Source: Desulfobacca_B sp046538075
GTDB taxonomy: Bacteria > Desulfobacterota > Desulfobaccia > Desulfobaccales > Desulfobaccaceae
Assembly: GCA_046538075.1 (NCBI GenBank)
Contig: JBKHJN010000016.1
Coordinates: forward strand, 1 to 58,608
Reading direction: 5' to 3'
DNA: 58,608 nt
Shown here in pieces: positions 7,682 to 16,634 of the stretch (its first letter is position 1; every line of letters starts with the position of its first letter). The position numbers and the translations under genes are program-made. The notes beneath the pieces were generated by a model that was given only the letters and a program-made list of their open reading frames with translations, ran no database searches and was not told where the DNA came from.

Positions 7682-9034
7682 GTGAATCAGTTTGCCATCC
7701 CAGAAAGGAAAATAAGGTTGGACCTGCTCGCTAAAATTCAAAATAAACAGGCGCTGGTGGGTATCATCGGTTTAGGCTATGTGGGGCTGCCGCTAGTGCT
7801 GCGCTTCGCCGAGGTCGGCTTCCGGATATTGGGTTTTGATAGTGATGCAAACAAGATCGACCATTTGAATCAGGGCAGATCCTATATAAAGCACATTCCG
7901 GGCGGGCAATTGATGGAGCTGGTTAAGCCGGGGGATCAAGGACGGCAATTTGAAGCCACCCAGGATATGAGCCGCCTGGGGGAGCCGGATGTCTTGATCA
8001 TCTGCGTGCCGACTCCCTTAACCGCCAAGCGGGAGCCGGATCTGCAATTTGTTGAGAATACCGCGAAATTAATCGCGGCCACCCTGCGTCCCGGCCAACT
8101 GATTTCCCTGGAGTCTACCACCTATCCGGGCACCACCGAGGAATTGGTCCGGCCTATCCTCAGTAAGCGGCTCCAAGTCGGCCAGGATTTTTATCTGGTG
8201 TTCTCTCCGGAGCGGGAAGATCCTGGCAATCCGCAGTATCAGGTCAGCACTATCCCCAAAGTAGTAGGAGGCGTAACACCGGCCTGTCTGGAACACGGGG
8301 TGTCCCTCTATGATCAGATAGTGGAGCGGGTCATTCCGGTTTCCTCCACCCAGGCGGCGGAAATGAGCAAGCTGCTGGAAAACATTTACCGGGCGGTAAA
8401 TATTGCCCTGGTCAATGAACTCAAGATGCTCTGTCTGCGCATGGGGTTGGATATCTTTGAGGTCATCGAGGCCTCCAAAACCAAGCCCTTCGGCTTCCAG
8501 GCATTCTATCCGGGTCCGGGCCTGGGGGGCCATTGCATCCCCATCGACCCCTTTTACCTGACCTGGAAGGCCCGGGAATACGATTTTTCGACCCGCTTTA
8601 TTGAACTGGCCGGGGAAATCAACGCCTATATGCCCTATTTTGTCGTGCACCGGGTGGCCGAAGCCCTGAACCAGCGCGGCAAGCCCTTAAAAGAGTCTGA
8701 GATTCTGGTGCTGGGGGTGGCCTACAAAAAGGATGTCGATGATAACCGGGAGTCACCGGCCATTAAGATCATCCACCTTTTGCAGCAGGAGGGGGCGGTG
8801 GTGCAATACAATGATCCTTATATTGGTCGCTGCTCCGGAATGCGTAAATATCCCGGTTTTGATATGACCTCAGTCCCTTTAACCGAGGACGTCTTGCAAC
8901 AGGCCGATTGCGTTTTGGTGGTGACCGATCACTCGGACTATGATTACCCGTGGATAGCCTCTCAGGCGGGCTTGATTGTTGACACCCGGAACGCCTTTAA
9001 GAGTCATCCCGAAAGCCACATCTTCAAGGCCTGA
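7682..9034 (+). CDS. UDP-N-acetylglucosamine 6-dehydrogenase (WbpA-like)
   Basis: This is a nucleotide-sugar dehydrogenase of the UDP-Glc/GDP-Man dehydrogenase family. It should oxidise C6 of a UDP-HexNAc to the uronate with two NAD+. The NAD-binding motif GLGYVG is at residues 30-35, and the catalytic cysteine is C285 in GPGLGGHCIPIDP. The C-terminal UDP-binding domain contains LGVAYKKDVDD. Length (450 aa) and sequence style suggest the WbpA/UDP-GlcNAc branch rather than UDP-glucose dehydrogenase. The start is GTG with an AT-rich upstream region. It is followed by a DegT-type aminotransferase gene, consistent with synthesis of an amino-uronic sugar for O-antigen or capsule. The later pathway enzymes are not in the window. 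Confidence 0.87.
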   Translation: MNQFAIPERKIRLDLLAKIQNKQALVGIIGLGYVGLPLVLRFAEVGFRILGFDSDANKIDHLNQGRSYIKHIPGGQLMELVKPGDQGRQFEATQDMSRLGEPDVLIICVPTPLTAKREPDLQFVENTAKLIAATLRPGQLISLESTTYPGTTEELVRPILSKRLQVGQDFYLVFSPEREDPGNPQYQVSTIPKVVGGVTPACLEHGVSLYDQIVERVIPVSSTQAAEMSKLLENIYRAVNIALVNELKMLCLRMGLDIFEVIEASKTKPFGFQAFYPGPGLGGHCIPIDPFYLTWKAREYDFSTRFIELAGEINAYMPYFVVHRVAEALNQRGKPLKESEILVLGVAYKKDVDDNRESPAIKIIHLLQQEGAVVQYNDPYIGRCSGMRKYPGFDMTSVPLTEDVLQQADCVLVVTDHSDYDYPWIASQAGLIVDTRNAFKSHPESHIFKA

Positions 9035-9087
9035 TCTTTGCCGCCGCTCGGATAAGCCGTTTTTTACCAAAGCAAGGTATACCATTC

Positions 9088-10263
9088 ATGCACGTGCCAC
9101 TGCTTGACCTCAAAGCCCAATATCAGGCCATTAAGGAAGAAATAGAGGCCGCCTTAGCCGAAGTATTGGAAAGCCAGCAGTTCATTCTGGGCCCCAAGGT
9201 AGAGGAGCTGGAAAAGGAAATTGCTGCTTATAGTGGCTGCCGCTATGGCGTCGGAGTGTCCTCGGGCACTGATGCGCTGCTGATTTCTCTGATGGCCCTG
9301 GACATTGGTTCGGGCGACGAAGTGGTCACCACCCCTTATACCTTTTTTGCTACGGCCGGGGCTATTGCCCGAGTCGGGGCCAGACCGGTGTTTGTCGATA
9401 TCGACCCGGTGACCTTTAATATCGATCCAGAGAAACTGGCCCAAGGGCTGGCTCAGCGGCGCCATCAGGGCGAGTGGCGAGTAAAGGCTTTGCTGCCGGT
9501 GCATCTCTTCGGCCAGTGTGCCGACATGCAGCCGCTCATGGCCCTGGCCCAGGACCACGGCCTCAAGGTCATCGAGGACGCCGCGCAGGCCATCGGCGCC
9601 GAATATCCCTGGCGGCGGTCGGACGGCGCCTTGTCCATCAGACGGGCCGGGTCCATGGGTGATACCGGCTGCTTCAGTTTTTTCCCTTCCAAAAACCTGG
9701 GGGGGCTGGGCGATGGGGGAATGGTGGTGACCAATGACCCTGATCTCTATGAAAAATTGAAAATCCTCCGGGTGCACGGGTCGCAGCCTAAGTATCACCA
9801 CAAGATCATTGGGGGCAATTTCCGGCTGGATGCCATTCAAGCCGCAGCGCTGTTGGTGAAATTAAAATATCTGGATGGCTGGACCGCCGGCCGCCAGGCC
9901 AATGCCCGGCAATACAATGAGCTGTTAAGAGTCCCGGAAGTCGGAACTCCGGCGGCGGTTTACCACCAGGTTGGCAACAAAATTGCCCATTTTCATATTT
10001 ATAATCAATATGTGGTGCGCCTCAAGCATCGCGATGAAGTCAGAGAACGCTTAACCGAGGCGGGCATTGGAACCGAAATCTACTACCCGGTGCCCTTGCA
10101 TCGCCAAGAATGTTTTGCCTATCTGGGCGGCCAGGATGAAAATGTTCCGGAAGCCAACCAGGCCGCGGCGACCACTTTGGCCTTGCCGATCTATCCGGAG
10201 CTGTCCGCCGAGGCCCTGGAGCAGGTGGCTAAAACCCTGATTGAAGCCGCAGCTGGCCGTTAA
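9088..10263 (+). CDS. DegT/DnrJ/EryC1/StrS sugar aminotransferase (WbpE-like)
   Basis: This PLP-dependent aminotransferase is expected to convert a 3- or 4-keto UDP-sugar to the amino sugar. The PLP lysine is K202 in FFPSKNLGGLGDGG, the acidic PLP-pyridine partner is D164 in IEDAAQAIGA, and the phosphate-binding loop is SSGTDALL at 58-65. Length (391 aa) is normal for the family. It lies 53 bases after the WbpA-like dehydrogenase, and the two resemble the first and fourth steps of the UDP-ManNAc(3NAc)A pathway of Pseudomonas B-band O-antigen. The oxidoreductase and acetyltransferase of that pathway are absent here. Confidence 0.87.
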   Translation: MHVPLLDLKAQYQAIKEEIEAALAEVLESQQFILGPKVEELEKEIAAYSGCRYGVGVSSGTDALLISLMALDIGSGDEVVTTPYTFFATAGAIARVGARPVFVDIDPVTFNIDPEKLAQGLAQRRHQGEWRVKALLPVHLFGQCADMQPLMALAQDHGLKVIEDAAQAIGAEYPWRRSDGALSIRRAGSMGDTGCFSFFPSKNLGGLGDGGMVVTNDPDLYEKLKILRVHGSQPKYHHKIIGGNFRLDAIQAAALLVKLKYLDGWTAGRQANARQYNELLRVPEVGTPAAVYHQVGNKIAHFHIYNQYVVRLKHRDEVRERLTEAGIGTEIYYPVPLHRQECFAYLGGQDENVPEANQAAATTLALPIYPELSAEALEQVAKTLIEAAAGR

Positions 10264-10458
10264 TCCGGGGTTATCGGATAATCAATATTTCAGAAGTTAT
10301 TCTGAATCGGTCCTGGCCTCGTCTTGGGGTGGGTCTTCGCTAACCACTTAGCTCACTGAATCTAAAGGGCAAGGGTGCCGCAGCTGGCCCTCTTTGGGCT
10401 AGTGTTTATCGCAAACATAAAGCGGCCAGAGTCTCCTCTTCCTTAGATAAATAGCCCG

Positions 10459-12207
10459 ATGAATCTCAGCGAGAAGACATGGAATATTTTATTCCTGTTT
10501 TTTGCCATGCTGATCGGCGGCCTGGCCGGGCTTGGGGCTATTGGTTTTCGGGCCTTTGTCGAGTTCGGGCAATGGCTGTTCTGGCCCCAGGGAGTCAACT
10601 TCCTGGAGCGGGTGATCAATTCCCCGTGGTGGTTTAAACTTTTGATTCCCACTTTAGGGGGGTTGGCGATCGGTCCCGTGATTGCCTATTGGGCCCCGGA
10701 AATCAAGGGTCCGGGAGTGCCGGAGGTGATTGAAGCGGTAGCTTTACAAAAAGGGGCTATTCGACCGCGGGTGACCATTTTGAAGCCGGTATTTTCCGGT
10801 CTGATTATTGCCACCGGCGGATCGGTCGGTCGTGAAGGTCCGGTGGTCCAGATCGGCTCGGCCATCGGTTCCTCCCTGGCCCAATTCTTTCACTTTACTC
10901 CGGAGAAGACCAGGCTCTGCCTGGCCTGCGGAGCCGCGGCGGGGATTGCCGCCACCTTTAATGCCCCCATTGCCGGCACCTTGTTTGCCGTGGAGATCAT
11001 CCTGACCGATGTCGAGGTCAGTTACCTCAGCCACATTGTCTTGGCGGCGGTGGTGGCTACGGTCATCTCTCGGCAGTTTTTAGGGGACTTTCCTGCTTTT
11101 ATGGTTACTGCCTTCCGATTTAAACATCCGGCCGAATTATTGCTTTACCTGGTGTTGGGTATCGGGGCCGGTCTTCTTTCCGTATTGCTTATAAAGGCCA
11201 TATTTGGCACTGATACGCTGTTCCAGCGTCTCCCTGTCCCCGATTATCTCAAACCAGGGATAGGAGGGCTTTTGCTGGGCGGAGTGGGCCTTTTGTGCCC
11301 CTATGTCTTTGGAGTGGGTTACGAGTCGATAAACCTTACCCTGAATGAGAAATTAACCATAATGGCGGTCTTGCTGATTCTGGGAGCAAAATTTCTGGCC
11401 ACCGTCTTCTCCCTGGGTTCCGGCATGAGCGGGGGCATCTTTGCTCCTTCCTTGTTCTTGGGGTCGATGTTGGGTACCAGCCTGGCCGTGGCCGCTGATT
11501 ATTTGCTTCCCGGGGTGACCCTGTATCCCGCCGATTATGCCCTGGTCGGCATGGGGGCCTTGGTCAGCGGCACTACCCTGGGACCGATCACCGCCATTTT
11601 GACTATCTTTGAATTAACCAACACCTATCGAATTATTGTTCCCTTGATGGTTAGCTGCATTGCCAGCCTGGTGACGGTCAGATATCTTTATGGTTATTCA
11701 GCCTATGAAACCAAACTGTTGCGGAAGGGAGTTAACATTGTCCGGGGCCACGAGGTCAATCTGCTGCGGTCCTTGATGGTAAAGGATTATATGACCAAGG
11801 ACCTGGAAATCCTGCATGATTATACCCCGTTGTATGAAATCCTCAGGAGGGCGGAAGAAAGTGCTTATCCTTATTTCGTGGTGCTCAATGCCCAAGGAGA
11901 ACTGAGCGGGGTTTTGACCTTATGGGACCTCCGGCAAACCTTGGAATGGACCCTTGAGCTGTCGGCGCTGGTAGTAGCCGAGGAACTAATGACCAAGGAG
12001 GTGGTTACCCTTACCCCCTACGATAATTTTGAGACCGCCTTCAATCTATTCGAAGGCAAGAATATCTCCTTTATGCCGGTAGTCAGCCCCTATGACCGGA
12101 AAAAGGTCCTGGGAATCCTGAGACGGGAAGATCTACTGACTGCCTACAACCAGCGGGTGTTAAAATACCGCCTGCTGCAATTTCCCCTGCGTAAAAAATC
12201 GGGGTAG
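10459..12207 (+). CDS. ClC family chloride channel/antiporter with CBS domains
   Basis: This voltage-gated chloride channel family protein has about 430 membrane residues followed by two CBS domains (from about residue 435), which bind adenine nucleotides and regulate transport. The gating glutamate is E126 in GREGPVVQIGS. The later GIFAPSLFLGS motif is intact. The first selectivity motif reads KGPGVPEV (83-90), with proline (P85) where E. coli ClC-ec1 has Ser107. In plant AtCLCa proline at this site favours nitrate over chloride. It is not the fluoride-type CLC-F. It stands alone with a 195-base upstream gap holding nothing recognisable. Confidence 0.88.
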   Translation: MNLSEKTWNILFLFFAMLIGGLAGLGAIGFRAFVEFGQWLFWPQGVNFLERVINSPWWFKLLIPTLGGLAIGPVIAYWAPEIKGPGVPEVIEAVALQKGAIRPRVTILKPVFSGLIIATGGSVGREGPVVQIGSAIGSSLAQFFHFTPEKTRLCLACGAAAGIAATFNAPIAGTLFAVEIILTDVEVSYLSHIVLAAVVATVISRQFLGDFPAFMVTAFRFKHPAELLLYLVLGIGAGLLSVLLIKAIFGTDTLFQRLPVPDYLKPGIGGLLLGGVGLLCPYVFGVGYESINLTLNEKLTIMAVLLILGAKFLATVFSLGSGMSGGIFAPSLFLGSMLGTSLAVAADYLLPGVTLYPADYALVGMGALVSGTTLGPITAILTIFELTNTYRIIVPLMVSCIASLVTVRYLYGYSAYETKLLRKGVNIVRGHEVNLLRSLMVKDYMTKDLEILHDYTPLYEILRRAEESAYPYFVVLNAQGELSGVLTLWDLRQTLEWTLELSALVVAEELMTKEVVTLTPYDNFETAFNLFEGKNISFMPVVSPYDRKKVLGILRREDLLTAYNQRVLKYRLLQFPLRKKSG

Positions 12208-12296
12208 ACTGAAAGCCTGTAAATCTATCGGGGCCGGACCCAGGATGGTGGTCAATCTACATAATCAGGCTACCGGCATATAGTCAAAAAGTGCTA

Positions 12297-12325
12297 TTGA
12301 CGGGGACTCATTGCCGCCTTATTAA
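12297..12325 (+). promoter_or_regulatory. Sigma-70 promoter for the 12.4-14.9 kb genes
   Basis: TTGACG (12297-12302), a 17-base spacer and TATTAA (12320-12325) give a near-consensus promoter. The start point would be about 50 bases upstream of the small gene at 12381. Confidence 0.65.
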
Positions 12326-12380
12326 ACATTTATTGGCAGAAGTTTAAATTATATTAACTGCATCGGAAAGGAGAATGCAG

Positions 12381-12665
12381 ATGAGAGCTTATGTCACCAA
12401 GGGCGGCTCTGACTACCAGGAATTGATTGACACCTTATTGGACGAGCGGGTAGTCTTCCAGATGTGCCAAAAAGAATCGGTCCGGGAACTGGAAACCGGA
12501 AGCTGGGAGGTGGTGGAGGTCCAGGCCAACCTTCCGGAGGTTAAAATTCCCAAAGAGTTGGATGAAGGGGTGATCGGCGCCCAGGCCTGGCGTTTACCCT
12601 CCGGTCAGCTGATCATCACCGATATGCAAGGCAGCCTGATAAAAATTTCCCGTCCCGCTCCGTAG
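12381..12665 (+). CDS. Small conserved-looking cytoplasmic protein (about 94 aa)
   Basis: The protein was not recognised. It is a soluble mixed alpha/beta protein without cysteine clusters or membrane segments; one Cys lies in FQMCQKESV. The AAGGAG ribosome binding site at 12367-12372 sits only two bases before the ATG at 12375 but eight before the ATG at 12381, so the latter is preferred. It has its own near-consensus promoter at 12297. It precedes a PrmA-like methyltransferase gene by about 70 bases, and the genes from here to recO (14871) run in one direction and may form an operon. Confidence 0.7.
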   Translation: MRAYVTKGGSDYQELIDTLLDERVVFQMCQKESVRELETGSWEVVEVQANLPEVKIPKELDEGVIGAQAWRLPSGQLIITDMQGSLIKISRPAP

Positions 12666-12733
12666 TTTGCGAACTATTCCAGTTACCTGGGACAAGATCG
12701 GCTTTTATCTTAACCAAGAGAAAGGGCAGTGCG

Positions 12734-13552
12734 TTGGCGGAGAACCCTTATCAATATCTGTTCATTTATGAAATTGCCGGTGAGATTACTTTGGGACCGC
12801 CGTTAGACCTGAAAAATTATTTGGGCTGCTGGCGGGAGGGAGAGTGTTCATATCTGTTTTTTACTAACAAAATGGATACAGCCATAAAAGCTTTTTTAGG
12901 TGAGGGGCAATCAGAGCGCTATCTGTCCGAAACGGTGATCAACTACGAGGATTGGGAAGCCGGCTATCCGTTGCAGCCCCGGAGTATCGCCGGCTTTTAC
13001 CTGTGCCCCACCTGGGAGCCGGAGCACGCTGGTCCGGGAGAACACCTGATCTGGATCGACCCCGGGGTAGCCTTCGGCTCCGGTTTCCATCCCACTACCA
13101 AGATGTGTTTGGAGTTGATCAACGAGGTTTACGGCCGGGAGGATTTGCCCCAGGTACTGGATTTGGGCACTGGCACCGGCATCCTGGCCCTGGCCTGTGT
13201 GGCCCGGGGAGCCCGGCAGGTTCTGGCCGTCGATCATAATAATCTGGCCATCGGCACCGCAATCAAAAACGTCCAGTATAATCGCCAGGAGCACTGCATT
13301 AACCTGATCTGTGATGATGTCTTGAAATATTGCGGCAGGCCCGCCGACCTGGTCCTGGCCAACATATACTACGGGGTACTGCGGGACCTCCTGGAGCAGC
13401 ATAGTTTTTTAAATAAAAAGTGGTATATTTTTTCCGGGCTGATGGGCACCGAAGTCGACAAGCTGCAGGCCCAGATGGAGCCTTTGTCCCTTAAGCCGGA
13501 AAAGATTTTGGATGACAACTTCTGGTTTGCAGTTTTGGCCCGCCATCTCTAA
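12734..13552 (+). CDS. PrmA-like methyltransferase (second paralogue)
   Basis: This SAM-dependent methyltransferase resembles the PrmA catalytic half. DPGVAFGSGFHPTTKMCL matches the PrmA linker signature and LDLGTGTGILALACVARGA is motif I of the Rossmann fold. The N-terminal about 100 residues do not resemble the L11-recognition domain of the true PrmA at 6648, and the later motif reads NIYYGVL instead of NLTGPDL. It therefore probably methylates a different protein. The start is TTG; no ATG or GTG fits better. It ends 9 bases before ogt. Confidence 0.75.
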   Translation: MAENPYQYLFIYEIAGEITLGPPLDLKNYLGCWREGECSYLFFTNKMDTAIKAFLGEGQSERYLSETVINYEDWEAGYPLQPRSIAGFYLCPTWEPEHAGPGEHLIWIDPGVAFGSGFHPTTKMCLELINEVYGREDLPQVLDLGTGTGILALACVARGARQVLAVDHNNLAIGTAIKNVQYNRQEHCINLICDDVLKYCGRPADLVLANIYYGVLRDLLEQHSFLNKKWYIFSGLMGTEVDKLQAQMEPLSLKPEKILDDNFWFAVLARHL

Positions 13553-13561
13553 GTAGTCTCC

Positions 13562-14074
13562 ATGGCGCTGGGGTTAAAAAAATCTGAGTTGAGGGTAAGC
13601 CTGCGGGAGACCCCGGTGGGACAGTTAGAGCTGGTTTTCAGTCCCCAGGGGCTGCGGCAGGTGATAATTTCCCCACATACCGGGAACGGCAGGCCTGGCG
13701 GCCAAACCCCTTGGCCTAGCTGGCAATCTGAAGTAATCCAGGCCTTGCGGGATTATTTTGCCGGCCGGGTGCAGAATTTTGCTCACCTGAGGCTGGATTT
13801 GGCGGGGACCCCCTTTCAACTCCGGGTCTGGCAAGAGTTGCGGCAGATTCCCTTGGGGTCTACTGCATCATACGGAGAGTTGGCCCGCCACCTGGGCCTT
13901 CTTAAGGGGGCCCGGGCCGTGGGCGGGGCCTTGCGGGCCAATCCGCTGCCGATAATCATCCCCTGCCACCGGATCATCAGCGCTGATGGCTCGCTGGGCG
14001 GATTCAGCACCGGCCTCCATGTGAAACGCTGGCTCCTTGATCATGAACAGGCCATTCGGCGCCACCGCCGTTAG
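13562..14074 (+). CDS. ogt: Methylated-DNA-protein-cysteine methyltransferase (Ogt/MGMT)
   Basis: This suicide repair protein transfers methyl groups from O6-methylguanine or O4-methylthymine in DNA to its own cysteine. The acceptor is C135 in IIPCHRIIS. The helix-turn-helix region VGGALRANP precedes it, and GGFSTGLHVKRWLL follows. The length of 170 aa is typical of Ogt without an AdaA domain. It sits 9 bases after the PrmA-like gene and 35 bases before recO, so it is probably co-transcribed with DNA-repair function downstream. Confidence 0.92.
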   Translation: MALGLKKSELRVSLRETPVGQLELVFSPQGLRQVIISPHTGNGRPGGQTPWPSWQSEVIQALRDYFAGRVQNFAHLRLDLAGTPFQLRVWQELRQIPLGSTASYGELARHLGLLKGARAVGGALRANPLPIIIPCHRIISADGSLGGFSTGLHVKRWLLDHEQAIRRHRR

Positions 14075-14109
14075 GAGTTGTTTTCAGGTGGTAAAGAAAC
14101 AGATTAGAC

Positions 14110-14871
14110 GTGCCGGCTCGTAAAACTCCAGCCATTGTCATTAGATCCCGGGACTATGGGGAAGCGGATCGCATCGTCACCTTTTTAAGCCCCGAAGTCG
14201 GCCGGCTGACCGCTCTGGCCAAGGGGGCCCGCAAAAGCAAGCGCCGGTTTTTGAACAGTTTGGAGTCCTTTTCCCGGGTCAACCTGATCTACACCGAACG
14301 CCGGAACCGGGATCTGGGGTGGGTTGACAGCTGCGAGTTGGTCAACTTCTATCCCGAGCTGCGGCAGGACCTGAACCGTCTGGGGGTGGCTGCCTGTCTG
14401 AGTGAACTGGCCGGAGAGATCGTCGGTACCCAGGAGAATGTGCCGGAGATTTTTGCCGCCCTGGAATTTGCCCTGAACCGGTTGGACCAGGGGCTGCCCC
14501 CTGAATCCCTGTTATGCAGTTTTCTGATCCGCTTGTTGGCCCTGGCCGGTTATGGTCCCCATTGGCAGGCCTGCCTGATCTGCCAGCAAACGCCCCAGGG
14601 GCCGCTCTGGTTTGATATCGACCGGGGGGGGATCGTCTGCGCCTCATGCAGGGCCAAGGCCCACGGTCACCTTTACCCCCTCCAGACTGGGACTTGGAAG
14701 CTCCTGCGGCTGGCGCAAAGCCTGCCCCTGGCCAAGGTTCCCCGGCTGCGGTTTCCGCTTCTGGCTCAGAAGCAGTGTCTCGACCTGGTGCAGGCTTTTA
14801 TCCGGCACCACTGGGGTCGGGAGCTGCGATCCTTTAAATTTTTGGAAAAGCTCCGCCCGCCCGATCCCTGA
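14110..14871 (+). CDS. recO: DNA repair protein RecO
   Basis: RecO works with RecF and RecR to load RecA on SSB-coated gaps. The N-terminal OB-fold begins with AIVIRSRDYGEADRIVTFLSPE, with the usual KGARKSKRR segment near residue 38. A central helical domain is followed by a zinc-binding site of the form CLIC...CASC (about residues 156-180). Length (253 aa) is normal. The start is GTG; the preceding stop and short leader fit. The gene is last in its run, and the gap after it holds the fluoride riboswitch. Confidence 0.93.
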   Translation: MPARKTPAIVIRSRDYGEADRIVTFLSPEVGRLTALAKGARKSKRRFLNSLESFSRVNLIYTERRNRDLGWVDSCELVNFYPELRQDLNRLGVAACLSELAGEIVGTQENVPEIFAALEFALNRLDQGLPPESLLCSFLIRLLALAGYGPHWQACLICQQTPQGPLWFDIDRGGIVCASCRAKAHGHLYPLQTGTWKLLRLAQSLPLAKVPRLRFPLLAQKQCLDLVQAFIRHHWGRELRSFKFLEKLRPPDP

Positions 14872-14963
14872 AATCTACCTGTTTCCCTCATCCCTGAGAA
14901 AAGGTTAAGGGCTAAGCAAAGAATGTTTACTACCGGGGCGTGACTTTAAGTTCAGGAAAACGC

Positions 14964-14992
14964 TTGACAGAGTTTGCCGGCCGTGCTATCAA
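14964..14992 (+). promoter_or_regulatory. Sigma-70 promoter of the fluoride riboswitch
   Basis: A perfect TTGACA (14964-14969) and TATCAA (14987-14992) are separated by exactly 17 bases. Transcription would begin near 15000, a few bases before the riboswitch aptamer. Confidence 0.8.
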
Positions 14993-15002
14993 AATTTGGA
15001 GT

Positions 15003-15067
15003 TGATGGCGATGAGGTCCGCCGTAACCGCCTGAGGATTAAACCGGCAGGCTAATGACTTCTACTGG
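15003..15067 (+). promoter_or_regulatory. Fluoride riboswitch (crcB motif)
   Basis: The transcript matches the fluoride riboswitch consensus throughout. It has GGCGATGAGGTCCGCC forming the first stem and internal loop, then the conserved AACCGCC, a second hairpin (CCTG...CAGG region) and finally GGCTAATGACTTCTAC, which supplies the pseudoknot and long-range pairs. A promoter lies just upstream, and an intrinsic terminator starting at 15057 shares the last aptamer bases. Fluoride binding should therefore prevent termination and switch on the antiporter gene at 15119. The aptamer family and its ON-switch logic are established; this instance is assigned by eye. Confidence 0.93.
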
Positions 15068-15103
15068 GAAAAGGGTTCGTAGTTCCGGTAGAAGTTTTTT
15101 TTT
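15057..15103 (+). terminator. Riboswitch-controlled intrinsic terminator
   Basis: ACTTCTACTGGGAA pairs with TTCCGGTAGAAGT (13-14 pairs, one unpaired base), followed by nine T residues (15095-15103). The left arm overlaps the 3' end of the fluoride aptamer, so aptamer and terminator are mutually exclusive. Confidence 0.9.
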
Positions 15104-15118
15104 GAGGAGAACCCCCCT

Positions 15119-16585
15119 ATGGCTTTCAGTCTGGCCGTAATCATCGTCTTAGGGTTGGCCGCCGATTACCTGTTCCGCAAGATCAAGCTGCCTGGCCTGG
15201 TCGGGATGTTAATTGTCGGCATTCTGTCCGGCCCTTATGTTTTCAATCTGCTAGATCCGGCCATGATGGCGGTGTCGCCTGACTTTCGCAAACTGGCTCT
15301 GATTGTCATTCTGTTGCGGGCCGGCTTTGAACTGCGCCGCGACACCCTGCACCGCACCGCCCGTCCGGCCCTGCTGATGTCGGCAGTTCCGGCACTGGCC
15401 GAAATCGCCGGGGTAGTCATCCTGGCCCCGGTCCTGCTGGACCTGAACTGGCTGGAAGCCGCCATCTTGGGAACCATTCTGGGGGCGGTGTCGCCCGCCG
15501 TTGTTGTCCCCTTGATGATTAATTTTATGGAGCGCGGTAAGGGGGACAAAAAGGGCATTCCCACCCTGATTCTGGCTGCTTCTTCCATTGATGATGTATT
15601 TGTGATCGTGATCTTTACCATTCTGCTGGGCATGTACGGTGGCCAGCAGATCAACCTGGCCTGGCAACTGGCCGGCATCCCGATCTCCATTGTGCTGGGG
15701 ATCATCGTTGGCCTGATTCCGGGCTATATCTTATATAAACTCTTTCTTCGGTTTGAGTTGGCGCCCCCCCGGAAGACCATTATGGTCATGGGAGTGGCCA
15801 TTGTCCTGACCTGGCTTGAGGATCTGGCCCATCGCTTCCTGCCCATCGCCAGCCTCCTGGGGGTTATGGCCATTGGCTTCATCATCCTGGAAAAAGAGGA
15901 GGCCATGGCCCACATCATCTCCCAGAAACTCAAAAAGCTCTGGGTGTTCGCTGAATTGCTGCTGTTTGTTCTGGTCGGGGCCCAGGTTAATATTCACGTG
16001 GCCTGGGATGCCGGCCTGGCCGGGCTGGCAGTGATTGCCTTTGGTCTGGTCTTTCGCAGTATCGCCACTTATGTGTCGGTGCTGGGGGCCGGGTTAACTT
16101 GGAAGGAAAAACTATTCTGCGTGGTGTCCTACATCCCCAAGGCCACGGTGCAGGCGGCCATCGGGGCCATTCCCCTGGAGGCCGGGGTGGCCGGGGGCGA
16201 GGTGATCCTGGCGGTGGCGGTGTTGTCCATTCTGGTTACCGCGCCCATTGGGGCCATCGGCATTATACTGATGGGGGAGCCGATCCTGGAAGTTGAAGAA
16301 AAATCCATCTACCGCTTTAAATCGCTGCGGGAAATGCTGCAATTGCCCCGGGTGGGCCAGCGGGTGCGACACAAAAAGCATGGCACGGTCTGGAAGATCA
16401 TCGAAGAAAAAGAGATCTGGCTCGAGGAACAGACTGACCGCGGTATCCATCTGATCCCGTCTATTCAGCTGCGATTCTGGAAACCTCGGGAGGGACAGCC
16501 CCTGGGGAAGGGGCGAACCATGAACCACAATTATACGGCCAACGGTCATTCTTTCCACGAATACTGGGAAATCATGCCTGATTAG
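15119..16585 (+). CDS. Cation/proton antiporter under fluoride riboswitch control
   Basis: This membrane antiporter of the CPA (Na+/H+ exchanger) superfamily has about 12 helices in residues 1-400. Family motifs are LGAVSPAVVVPL near 121-132 and the ion-binding pair D158-D159 in AASSIDDVF. A cytoplasmic tail of about 90 residues (from about 395) contains a small beta-rich domain (RVRHKKHGTVWKI...) not typical of the family. The fluoride riboswitch directly upstream indicates a role in fluoride stress. Antiporter genes are a known minor class of this riboswitch's targets. Whether it moves fluoride or restores pH or cation balance cannot be told. GAGGAG lies upstream of the ATG. Confidence 0.88.
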   Translation: MAFSLAVIIVLGLAADYLFRKIKLPGLVGMLIVGILSGPYVFNLLDPAMMAVSPDFRKLALIVILLRAGFELRRDTLHRTARPALLMSAVPALAEIAGVVILAPVLLDLNWLEAAILGTILGAVSPAVVVPLMINFMERGKGDKKGIPTLILAASSIDDVFVIVIFTILLGMYGGQQINLAWQLAGIPISIVLGIIVGLIPGYILYKLFLRFELAPPRKTIMVMGVAIVLTWLEDLAHRFLPIASLLGVMAIGFIILEKEEAMAHIISQKLKKLWVFAELLLFVLVGAQVNIHVAWDAGLAGLAVIAFGLVFRSIATYVSVLGAGLTWKEKLFCVVSYIPKATVQAAIGAIPLEAGVAGGEVILAVAVLSILVTAPIGAIGIILMGEPILEVEEKSIYRFKSLREMLQLPRVGQRVRHKKHGTVWKIIEEKEIWLEEQTDRGIHLIPSIQLRFWKPREGQPLGKGRTMNHNYTANGHSFHEYWEIMPD

Positions 16586-16634
16586 GATATACTTGTTTAA
16601 AAACCCTAGCCTATCTAATAAGGGGAAGGGCAGC

